A stretch of 37,019 nt of DNA. It comes from Candidatus Daviesbacteria bacterium (lineage in GTDB: Bacteria > Patescibacteriota > Microgenomatia > Daviesbacterales > UBA10151). Shown in pieces: positions 1 through 7,385 of this stretch (position 1 is the stretch's first letter; each line of letters opens with the position of its first letter). The position numbers and the translations under genes are program-made. The notes beneath the pieces are model-generated. The model was given only the letters and a program-made list of their open reading frames with translations. It made no database searches and was not told the DNA's origin. The DNA lies in NCBI GenBank assembly GCA_027451625.1, contig DAIDIY010000033.1:1-37019 (forward strand). The letters are read 5' to 3'.

Positions 1-102
1 AATGTCAAGATTAGGAGTCTGTATAATAATATTATCTATTTTGCTTCCTTTTAAGAATCTAAATATTTTTTTTATCCTATATCTACTTTAACGAATACAC
101 TT

Positions 103-714
103 CTATTTCGGTTTAATAATTCTTAACACATTTATACCCTCACCTACATCTTCGATTCTAATATTAACTCCTTTATCTAAAATAGGAAGTTTTTAAAATA
201 AAGGCACTAAAACATTCTGACGAAAAACAACAATCTACTGAATTGCTATGAAACGATAATGTTTTCACCAAAGTTCCATCATATCATTCTGTATTATTTT
301 TGAAATCAACCTTAAATTTCCAAAACGATCTTTTGACTTTTATGAATAACTTTTTAAACCTGAATCTAATAACCAGGCAATAGAGGTAGACATTAATCTC
401 GCGTGACTAGAATATCTTAAGATTGATCCTTTTATAATGTTCATTTGAAAAAATTCTCTGAGAAGATCCAAATCTTTATACCTAAAATCTAAAGAATAAG
501 CTCTGGCTCCCTTTTGACGGAGTTCTTTAGTGGCTAAGGACCTACCTCCCCCAATATCTATAATTACCTTACCCGAAAGATCAACAGGGAAATCTATACA
601 TGATTTTACTAAATCAAAACTTGCTGCCAATACAAATGATTGATAAGGTAAATTAGAGATATTCCAGATATTTTTTCTCTACCATAAATCTATATTCAAA
701 ACCAAATTATAATT
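103..714 (-). pseudogene. Decayed class I SAM-dependent methyltransferase
   Basis: Reading one minus-strand frame from about 714 down to 103 gives a continuous methyltransferase-like protein broken by internal stops. The N-terminal half contains a glycine-rich SAM-binding motif I (VIIDIGGG, about 555-580) followed by an acidic strand end (SLDFRYKDLDLL). The frame then meets TAA at 340-342, and TGA, TAG and TAA between about 265 and 195. It continues with a plausible C-terminal segment (NIRIEDVGEGINVLRIIKPK) that ends at TAG 103-105. A further TAG lies at 679-681. All three stop codons interrupt the frame, so this is decay rather than recoding. The longest open piece (340-630, TTG start) could be annotated as a 96-residue gene, but it lacks the rest of the Rossmann fold. 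The substrate of the ancestral enzyme cannot be told. Confidence 0.72.
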
Positions 715-756
715 TTAAAAAAATCATAAGAGATCATCTGCTCTTTTTATTTTTAC

Positions 757-785
757 AAAAAAAACCTACTTTAGAGATAAAGTAG
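757..785 (-). terminator. Possible intrinsic terminator (minus strand)
   Basis: An 8-bp perfect stem CTACTTTA / TAAAGTAG (766-785) with a GAGA/TCTC loop is followed on the minus strand by a run of Ts (complement of the A-run at 757-764). The stem is AT-rich and no minus-strand gene lies just upstream of it. It may instead be an attenuator for the decayed methyltransferase or a chance hairpin. Confidence 0.3.
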
Positions 786-894
786 AAATTGCATAAACAA
801 AATATATTTTTTAATTATTCCTGAATAAAACAAAAGATTAAACTTTCTAAAACATAATCTAGGATTTATACTGAACTTATCTTATTTAAGATAT

Positions 895-2085
895 ATGTTT
901 CAAAAGCCCCATTTTCTATCAAGAGACATTTTATTAATTAGTTTTTCAGCTTTTTTTGCAGATCTTGGTTATCAAGGGGTAACAGCACTTTTCCCTCTTT
1001 TTTTAGTGATCGAGCTACATCAACCAATTTATATTTATGGTTTAATCACCGCTTTAAGTTTTGGGGCGGGTTCATTTTTTGCGTATCTTGGAGGTAAAGC
1101 CGGAGATAAATTTGATAAAAAAACAATATCAATACTAGGAAATATATTCATCCCGCTGATGTCTTTTAGCGCTTTAACTCATATGCTCTGGCTTAGCGGA
1201 GCTTTATTTATTTTTGGTTGGTGGGCTCGATATTTCCGTACTCCCTCCAGACGAGCACTTTTGGTTAATGTATCAGATCCTCAATACCGCTCGAACGTAT
1301 TTGGTTTTTTACATGCTTTAGACATAGGAGGAGGAATGGCATCAACCCTTTTTGCATTACTATTGATAATTATATTCCGTATAAATATAAGCATCATTAT
1401 TCTCTTATCCGCAATTCCTCTTATTATTTCGACTTTTCTTCTATTTTTTGTCAAAAAAGATAGACTATATATAGATAAACCTCATTTTAATCAAAATCCT
1501 CAAAAACACACAAAAAATCACCAAGATAAAATTATATTTATAGCTATTTTAATATCAGCAACTTTCTACGGATTCAGTTTTTATAATCTCGGTTTCCCTA
1601 TCCTTACAGCAGCCCTTCATAGCTATAGCTACAGCCTCGGAATCATTACTTACACTATTTATCTAGGAGTTTCTGCAATAAGCGGTTATATCTTAGGGTC
1701 AGTTAAAATAAAAGCTATTAGAGCTTTATGGATGCTTGGATATCTACCTTCTTCTTTATCATCGTTACTCATTGGGTTGTCTGTTTTACTTCATCTGGAG
1801 TATCTATCATTTTATCTATTTGTAGCTGCCTTAGGGTTCGGGATGGGAGCAGTCGAAACTTATGAACCTACAGCAATATCATATATTGTCGAGCAAGAAA
1901 AGCTCTCTATGGGAATGGGTTGGTTGAGTGTTTCAAGAAGTATTGGCCAATTTTTATCTAATCTAATTATGGGTATTCTTTTTTCATTAAGCCAATTTTA
2001 TTCTTACTTCTATGCTTTTGCTGCAGCCATTATCGCAACAATAATTTTAATGGCTGCTGATTTAGCAAACCCCGATAAAAAATAA
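895..2085 (+). CDS. MFS transporter (drug/metabolite efflux type)
   Basis: A 396-residue protein made almost entirely of hydrophobic helices, about 12 TM segments split by a charged loop near residues 183-212, the usual two-bundle layout of the major facilitator superfamily. The loop after TM2 carries GGKAGDKFDKK, a form of MFS motif A (GxxxDxxGRR), which supports proton-coupled exchange across the inner membrane. The substrate is unknown. The ATG at 895 has no Shine-Dalgarno sequence; a possible -10 (TATACT) lies at 867-872 with no good -35. It converges on the MFS gene at 2364-3620 but is not a close copy of it. The class is secure, any specificity is not. Confidence 0.85.
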   Translation: MFQKPHFLSRDILLISFSAFFADLGYQGVTALFPLFLVIELHQPIYIYGLITALSFGAGSFFAYLGGKAGDKFDKKTISILGNIFIPLMSFSALTHMLWLSGALFIFGWWARYFRTPSRRALLVNVSDPQYRSNVFGFLHALDIGGGMASTLFALLLIIIFRINISIIILLSAIPLIISTFLLFFVKKDRLYIDKPHFNQNPQKHTKNHQDKIIFIAILISATFYGFSFYNLGFPILTAALHSYSYSLGIITYTIYLGVSAISGYILGSVKIKAIRALWMLGYLPSSLSSLLIGLSVLLHLEYLSFYLFVAALGFGMGAVETYEPTAISYIVEQEKLSMGMGWLSVSRSIGQFLSNLIMGILFSLSQFYSYFYAFAAAIIATIILMAADLANPDKK

Positions 2086-2180
2086 TCATAACTCAAAGCT
2101 CAGATAATATCACAATATCTTAAGCAGGTTTGCAATATTAAGCATTCTTTAAGTTTTTAATTTTATACTTCATTTATTAG

Positions 2181-2221
2181 TCGTCAAATCAGGTTTAAAA
2201 ACCACAAATACAAAATGACGA
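2181..2221 (+). other. Nested inverted repeat in MFS intergenic gap
   Basis: TCGTCA (2181-2186) pairs with TGACGA (2216-2221), and inside it GGTTT (2192-2196) pairs with AAACC (2199-2203). It lies directly before the larger inverted repeat at 2226-2291. The function is unknown; it could be RNA structure, a regulatory site or a relic of a small mobile element. Confidence 0.35.
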
Positions 2222-2225
2222 TAAT

Positions 2226-2297
2226 AACCCTGCTCACCTATACTGTATTATTACACCTAAGCGCGTAATAGCAGATAGGTTAGAGCAGGTATACTTT
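2226..2297 (+). terminator. Long imperfect hairpin, probable terminator
   Basis: The arms are about 28 nt. The left arm starts ACCCTGCTC-ACCTAT and the right arm ends ATAGGT-TA-GAGCAGGT, with an inner match ATTAC/GTAAT around an ACCTAAGCGC loop. A six-T run follows a few bases after the stem on the plus strand (2292-2297). Its position between two convergent MFS genes fits a terminator, but it is longer and less regular than most intrinsic terminators, so a MITE remnant or a small structured RNA is possible. Confidence 0.45.
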
Positions 2298-2363
2298 TTT
2301 AGTAAACCAAACTTTAAAAAACTGATTCTTCCACTTAAAAGTAGAAAACTTGATAATATTTCT

Positions 2364-3620
2364 TTATAAAATATGGCTTTGATCATCTTTAGGTTTAATA
2401 TTACGAAACCATAAAAAATAAAGCACAGCGTTAGCCGCCATAAAAAAACTTCCCGCAAAAAAAGGTAAATCTAAAGATCCTAGGTTTAACCAAAATCCTG
2501 AAATCGCTGGAGAAATTGCTGCTGGTAGCCGTCTAGCTACTCCACTTATTCCTGCAGCTGTTCCTCGCATGTCAGGATCAATTATTCCCATTGTATAGGA
2601 CTGTCTAATCGGCATCGCTGAAAGAGAAGATGCCATTCTCAAAATAACAAAGGTTGCCGCAATTGGATATGTTGGTGCAAAAGCAAGAGAGAGTGTAAAA
2701 AACGCTCCTAAAATTCTGGATGCTGAGATAATATTTACATCTCCAAAACATCGCGCCAGATAAACTACCCAGACAGATGAAAAAGATGTTAAAAGTAGGC
2801 TTAAGCCAATAACGGGTCCGATTTCAGCTGGAGAAGCTCCGAACCTTAAATACAGCCAGTAAGGAAGTATTCCGCTTATAAACCCCAAACCGAAACCATT
2901 TAATACTCCGGCTGTAGCAATCTTCCAAATCCGTTTATAATTAAAAGATCTCTTTTCACTTTCTTCTATTGTTTTCTCCTTCTTATCTTTAGGATTCTCG
3001 GTTATTGGAATCAAGATAATAAGAGTCAGGATACCTATTAAAGATATCCCCATAAAAAATGGTTTATAGGAATTAACTAATGAGAGATGGAAGGTTACTC
3101 GTATAGCCTCCGGAGCTGCAGCAAAAAAAGCTCCTAGTGAGGTTGAAAAAGTACCTACTATGCTATTTATAGTAAATACTTTAGGTCGATTTGTAATATT
3201 GGTCTTTTCTGATATTAATGCTGTTTCTGCTGGAGCAAAAGGCCCTGCTTGTCCTCCAGCTCCGCCGCTTCGACCAATTCCTCCGAGAGCACTTATAAAA
3301 ATAAGAACAAGTGGAAGTGTAGTTATACTAAAAATAACTCCAGAGATTGCCAACAATATAGAATATGCAAGGAGGAAAGGTTTCCTTCCCACTCGGTCAC
3401 TTAAAACACCTGTTACTAAAGTAAGAACCGCACTTGCTGCACTTCCTATACCCAAGGTTATTCCTATAAGCCAAGCAGAAAATCCAATTTGGCTCAAATA
3501 AATTGCAAAGATTACAATAATATACCCTTGACTAAAACTTCTTAGTCCTCTACTCAAAACAAGTCGTTTTAAATCTTTTGTGGGTAGCCACTTTTCCAAA
3601 AAGGGTACAGGTATTTCCAT
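2364..3620 (-). CDS. MFS transporter, 12 TM
   Basis: A 418-residue membrane protein. Motif A is clear after TM2: GVLSDRVGRKP (about residues 71-81), close to the GxLaDrxGrk consensus. Two bundles of about six helices are separated by a charged segment (residues about 207-228, rich in K and E) that sits in the cytoplasm in MFS proteins. A glycine-rich stretch (GGIGRSGGAGGQAGPF) lies near TM4. The cargo cannot be read from the sequence; drug/proton antiport is only the commonest role of such proteins. The ATG at 3620 is 22 nt after a possible -10 on the minus strand. It is divergent from the permease gene at 3814. Confidence 0.87.
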   Translation of the reverse strand: MEIPVPFLEKWLPTKDLKRLVLSRGLRSFSQGYIIVIFAIYLSQIGFSAWLIGITLGIGSAASAVLTLVTGVLSDRVGRKPFLLAYSILLAISGVIFSITTLPLVLIFISALGGIGRSGGAGGQAGPFAPAETALISEKTNITNRPKVFTINSIVGTFSTSLGAFFAAAPEAIRVTFHLSLVNSYKPFFMGISLIGILTLIILIPITENPKDKKEKTIEESEKRSFNYKRIWKIATAGVLNGFGLGFISGILPYWLYLRFGASPAEIGPVIGLSLLLTSFSSVWVVYLARCFGDVNIISASRILGAFFTLSLAFAPTYPIAATFVILRMASSLSAMPIRQSYTMGIIDPDMRGTAAGISGVARRLPAAISPAISGFWLNLGSLDLPFFAGSFFMAANAVLYFLWFRNIKPKDDQSHIL

Positions 3621-3634
3621 ATTTTTAATTAAAC

Positions 3635-3663
3635 AGAATCTTATTCTACCCGCTTTAGATTCT
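3635..3663 (-). promoter_or_regulatory. Inverted repeat around -10 of MFS gene
   Basis: On the minus strand AGAATCT and AGATTCT (7 bp, 15-nt spacer) flank a -10-like TAGAAT (3643-3648). This arrangement fits a repressor site over the promoter of the MFS gene at 3620, as is common for efflux pumps. No regulator gene is adjacent. Confidence 0.33.
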
Positions 3664-3813
3664 TTTTTTAAGTAGCTTCATAATAATATTAATTATTTAC
3701 AAAATACTCCCTCATAGTTAAACAACAGCAAGGGATGCTATATACTAATCTTTAAGAATAATTATTTAGCTTAAGACATCTAAAATTTACAGATCTTATC
3801 TAAATTCAAAAAC

Positions 3814-4644
3814 ATGAACAACTCATTCCTTATTAGCTGGATTAACAACTCATTAAGCTATTTCCAAATAATTTATCCTTGGATTCTGGTTGGGATAGTA
3901 ATCTCTATTATTTTAAAAAAATATCTTAGTCAAAACATAGTGCGGAAATTTTTAGGAAAATCTGACGTATTATCTATTCTGATAGCAGAAATTATCGGAG
4001 CACTATCTCCTGTTAGTATTATTGCACTGCTTCCTTTGGCTCCAACAATACTTTCCGATGGTGCAAGCCCAACTACTCTGATAGCATTTTTACTCTCAGC
4101 TCGTGCATATAATCCAGAAGCTTTGCCTATCTCAATAAGTCTCTTAGGTTTAAAAATTACTTTTTTTAATCTTTTAATTACTTTTTTGGGTATTACAATT
4201 TGTTCTGTAATCCTCAAAAGAGGTCATTTGCGTATTAAATCTAATATTAATAAAGAATCTAGTTTTTTGATGCAAATTATCTCTTTTATCGGTTATATCC
4301 TTGTTGGTATTATCATCGCCGGATTGCTAGTTAGTATAATGTCTCCCAATATAATATCCCAATATGGCGGCCAGAGTATATTGTCAATCCCCTTCACAAT
4401 ACTTTTTGGATTTTTGGTTTACCTCGGATTTGTAGGTTATTTTCCAATAGCAAAATCGTTTTTGGATTTAGGCGTATCTCATGCAGCAGTCATTACATTC
4501 CTAAATTCAGCCAATATAATAAATCTTACATTTTTACTGATGTTTATCCCTATTATCGGTAAAAAGAATTCAATAAGAATATTTACTGTATATTTTTTAA
4601 TTGTTCTTATATCAGGCATAGTCCTTTATATAGCTCATATCTAG
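3814..4644 (+). CDS. ArsP_1/DUF318-like membrane permease
   Basis: A 276-residue protein with about eight TM helices in two halves separated by a charged loop (around residues 132-148). The first half has the conserved core SPVSIIALLPLAP followed by a small-residue helix LIAFLLSARAYNPEA, matching the shape of the PF03773 permease family (CSCGVIPL...G...aFLlatP). The Cys residues that mark arsenical or metal-transporting members are absent here (SPVS instead of CSC), so arsenic export should not be assumed. The second half repeats the pattern (FVGYFPIAKSFLDLGVSHAAVITFLNSANI), suggesting internal symmetry. A possible -10 (TATACT) lies at 3741-3746. Transport function is inferred and the substrate is unknown. 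Confidence 0.66.
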   Translation: MNNSFLISWINNSLSYFQIIYPWILVGIVISIILKKYLSQNIVRKFLGKSDVLSILIAEIIGALSPVSIIALLPLAPTILSDGASPTTLIAFLLSARAYNPEALPISISLLGLKITFFNLLITFLGITICSVILKRGHLRIKSNINKESSFLMQIISFIGYILVGIIIAGLLVSIMSPNIISQYGGQSILSIPFTILFGFLVYLGFVGYFPIAKSFLDLGVSHAAVITFLNSANIINLTFLLMFIPIIGKKNSIRIFTVYFLIVLISGIVLYIAHI

Positions 4645-4654
4645 CGATTTATTT

Positions 4655-4676
4655 AATCTTATTTTCAATAAAGATT
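4655..4676 (+). terminator. Weak hairpin after permease gene
   Basis: AATCTTATT (4655-4663) pairs with AAT-A-AAGATT (4667-4676) with one bulged base and a TTC loop. It is followed by GTTTGGG rather than a clean T-run, so it is a weak candidate only. Confidence 0.28.
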
Positions 4677-4732
4677 GTTTGGGTATTGATATATAGAATA
4701 AGCTATGTGATATTAATATTAGTAAAATTTAT

Positions 4733-7027
4733 ATGAAGGGATTCATGCAAGTTTTGATTGTAGTCCTTTCTTTAATAGGCATCACTGCTGCTGTTTATCT
4801 AGTTCAACAAAAAACCCACTTTCTTTCTCAAGCTTATTCTGGAGATCAAATGCTCCAAATGTTTTCTAATGTAACTAACCCTTCCTTGGCAAATTCTCAA
4901 ACTAAAACATTCAACTTTTCATCTACCTCTCCTAATAATGTAATAAACGCTACTTCCCAATCTATTCCTTCTTCATCTCAAAATCCAGGATCGTCAATAG
5001 TTCTTGGCAATAACAATAGTCCATCGACTTCAGAATCATATAACCAAAACATGATAAACGGGAGCCGTTTTACTACAAACTCAGGCCAAAGTTATGCACA
5101 GTCAATAAGTGTCTATCTTGCCAATTATGATGGTGCCTCTCCACAGATACAGATGGCAATATACACAGATATAAATGGTTCTCCTGGAAGGCTTATTTGG
5201 AACTCTTCAGATATAATAGGAAACCATAAAGGGTGGATTAGTGTATCTCTCCCCTCAATTCCGTTATATCCAAATACCGCTTATTGGTTGATGTTTAATA
5301 CTCATGGCAAAGCTGCAATAGCAGAAGTTAATCCTGGACAAGGAATCTCGTGGAATTCAAACTCTGTAAAATACGGCGATTGGCCTCCAGTTCTAAGTTC
5401 AGGTACTTTGAGCCATAAAGAATATTTTATTTATCTTAGTCTATCCCCAAGTCCTAACCTTATTACACCGACAACAAATCCCTCAGCCACTCTTATTCCT
5501 ACATATTCTGCGACTCCGATAACATCTCCTACCTCTATACCAACTCCTGCACCTACAACACCAATATATCCAACAATTTCTAATTTAATATTAGGCTTTA
5601 AAGGAACTCCAGCAGTAACTGATACCGGAGACTTAAACTCACTGGATGGAGGTGAATTTACAACGGGGAGTCAAGGAGGACCAGCTACTTCAATGAGTAT
5701 ATACATAAACCAAGTTGACAGTACGAATCCCGGAGTCCAATTAGGTATCTACACAGATTATTACGGTAAACCTCAAAATTTACTTTGGCACTCAAGCACT
5801 TTTAATGCTATCCAGGGATGGAATACAGTTCCTATTAGTCAATCTGTAAATCTTTCCGCTAATACTTCTTACTGGCTGCTATTTAATGTAAATGGTGCTG
5901 GAACTGAAGGTGGATGGGATGCAAATTCAGGTAATGGCTGGTACTCAGGTAATAGTAATGTTTCATTTGGGACATGGAGTAATTCAATTAGTTATAGTGG
6001 AAATACAGACTCTCAACTCTATGCAATTTATGTAACATACTCATCTACAAACACATCACCATCCCCAACTATTTCTTCTAATTCTAGCCAATCAAGTTTT
6101 GTAAGCAATTGTAATGGGCAATTTTGTATTAATGGAGTGAATAAAAAATTTGTTGGGGTAAATTTTTATGGATTGTTGGGAAATTGCGGACCTAGTGCTA
6201 ATAGTAATTACGATTCTGTGATGCAGACATTAAGCCAGGCCGGAGTTACATTGGTTCGTTTTTGGCTATTCCAACCCATGGGGAGATCTGTTTCAGATCT
6301 TCAGAACGCGCTTGATGCTGCTCAAAATCACGGAATATATCTTTTGCCTGTTTTTGCTAACCAATGGGCCGATTGTGATGGATCTCAAAAAGATGACAGC
6401 TGGTATGGTGGAGGATATACTGCAAATTATAAGCCGTATGTTTTAAATATAGTTCAACAGTTCAAAAACAATCCAGCTGTTTTTGGCTGGATGCTAATGA
6501 ATGAGGCAGAGGACGGAACTAATCCCAACAATCTATATAACTTCACTCAAGATATGGCTGATTCTATAAGACAGGTTGATCAAAACCATCTTGTAACTCT
6601 TGGTACCATAGGAAGAGGACAGGGAGGAACTTTAGTCTCAACAGGAGATTATGCAAATTTGTACAACATACCAAATATCGGTTTCGTAGAAGCACATGAT
6701 TATGATAGTTTTGATATTGCTTACCCTGATGTACCTTCAGGGGATGGAATTGCTTCCGATGTTCAAGTAGCTCACGACATAGGAAAGCCAATGTTGATCG
6801 GTGAAGAAGGGATGTCATCAACCAATGCTAAGTGTAATAATGGTAATCAAGCTTGGTCTAACAGACCTGCTTACACTCAAAATAAAATTAGCCAAGCATT
6901 CCAACACGGTGTATCAGCCTACATTCTTTGGATGTTCGACTTAAATGGAGGTGGAGATGGATGTGAATTTTCTCCCGGTGATCCTTTAATGAATGTTTTA
7001 AAGACATGCTCTATTGGTTCCTGTTAA
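4733..7027 (+). CDS. Membrane-anchored GH5-like glycosidase with two beta-sandwich modules
   Basis: 764 residues. Residues about 6-24 form a signal anchor, followed by a Ser/Asn-rich stretch. Two related beta-sandwich modules (about 110-235 and 300-440) share the pattern 'IYTDxxGxPxxLxWxSS...GWxxVxxS...LxxNTxYWLxFN' and are joined by a Thr/Pro/Ser linker. The C-terminal domain (about 455-764) is a TIM-barrel glycosidase of the GH5 (clan GH-A) type: GVNFYGLL near its start, the acid/base in WMLMNEAED (E591) and the nucleophile in IGEEGMS (E691). Cysteines in the catalytic domain suggest disulfides outside the cell. The likely role is hydrolysis of a mannan-, glucan- or cellulose-like polysaccharide at the cell surface. 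GH5 subfamily and substrate are undetermined. There is no dockerin, unlike the giant protein at 32183. Confidence 0.83.
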   Translation: MKGFMQVLIVVLSLIGITAAVYLVQQKTHFLSQAYSGDQMLQMFSNVTNPSLANSQTKTFNFSSTSPNNVINATSQSIPSSSQNPGSSIVLGNNNSPSTSESYNQNMINGSRFTTNSGQSYAQSISVYLANYDGASPQIQMAIYTDINGSPGRLIWNSSDIIGNHKGWISVSLPSIPLYPNTAYWLMFNTHGKAAIAEVNPGQGISWNSNSVKYGDWPPVLSSGTLSHKEYFIYLSLSPSPNLITPTTNPSATLIPTYSATPITSPTSIPTPAPTTPIYPTISNLILGFKGTPAVTDTGDLNSLDGGEFTTGSQGGPATSMSIYINQVDSTNPGVQLGIYTDYYGKPQNLLWHSSTFNAIQGWNTVPISQSVNLSANTSYWLLFNVNGAGTEGGWDANSGNGWYSGNSNVSFGTWSNSISYSGNTDSQLYAIYVTYSSTNTSPSPTISSNSSQSSFVSNCNGQFCINGVNKKFVGVNFYGLLGNCGPSANSNYDSVMQTLSQAGVTLVRFWLFQPMGRSVSDLQNALDAAQNHGIYLLPVFANQWADCDGSQKDDSWYGGGYTANYKPYVLNIVQQFKNNPAVFGWMLMNEAEDGTNPNNLYNFTQDMADSIRQVDQNHLVTLGTIGRGQGGTLVSTGDYANLYNIPNIGFVEAHDYDSFDIAYPDVPSGDGIASDVQVAHDIGKPMLIGEEGMSSTNAKCNNGNQAWSNRPAYTQNKISQAFQHGVSAYILWMFDLNGGGDGCEFSPGDPLMNVLKTCSIGSC

Positions 7028-7082
7028 TAGGAGCATACGGATACATTGACTAATTTTAATCATTGGTCCAATATATAAATTA

Positions 7083-7274
7083 ATGAAGAAAAAAATGATC
7101 AGTTATTTCAGTAAGCATGTTCTTTTTAATTCAATTACCCACCTTTTAGCTGGAATAGGAATCGGAATATTACTCGATTCACCTTTATTTTTTCCTCATC
7201 CAGTAAGATGGGCTCTTCTTTTTATAATAGCTGCCTTACTCTGTCATATCTATGCTCTAAAAGCTAAAAGATAA
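7083..7274 (+). CDS. Two-TM miniprotein
   Basis: 63 residues with a basic N-terminus (KKKM) and two hydrophobic helices (about residues 18-34 and 42-56) joined by a PHPVR turn. It ends in KAKR, giving a likely N-in/C-in hairpin. A promoter-like TTGACT (7046-7051) with an 18-nt spacer to AATATA (7070-7075) lies just before the ATG. The family is not recognised. It is short, but base composition and clean membrane topology favour a real gene. Confidence 0.55.
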   Translation: MKKKMISYFSKHVLFNSITHLLAGIGIGILLDSPLFFPHPVRWALLFIIAALLCHIYALKAKR

Positions 7275-7308
7275 ATTATTTTACGCTCATCAATTAGTAT
7301 TTATACGC

Positions 7309-7383
7309 TATAATCTATTAGTTCATACATTCGAATTATATCTAAATTTTAAGATAGCTTTAGGTAAAAGCTAAATTTTTTTT
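7309..7383 (+). promoter_or_regulatory. Promoter and attenuator-like hairpin before PKD-NicO gene
   Basis: TATAAT at 7309-7314 (weak -35) would start a leader of roughly 60 nt. It ends in a perfect 7-bp stem TAGCTTT / AAAGCTA (7355-7361 / 7367-7373, loop AGGTA) and eight Ts (7376-7383), two bases before the ATG at 7386. A terminator so close to the start codon suggests conditional read-through. I found no competing stem. It could simply terminate the upstream miniprotein transcript. Confidence 0.5.
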
Positions 7384-7385
7384 AT

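Noticed and set aside
103-714. Recoded stop codons (alternative genetic code) in the methyltransferase frame
   Set aside because: TAA, TAG and TGA all interrupt it, and the same codons end intact genes such as secF, murA and the deacetylase.
2226-2291. tRNA gene
   Set aside because: It is a single long hairpin without cloverleaf arms or a T-loop GTTCRA sequence.
3814-4644. Arsenical exporter ArsP
   Set aside because: The fold pattern fits, but the cysteine motif needed for arsenic binding is missing and no ars genes are nearby.
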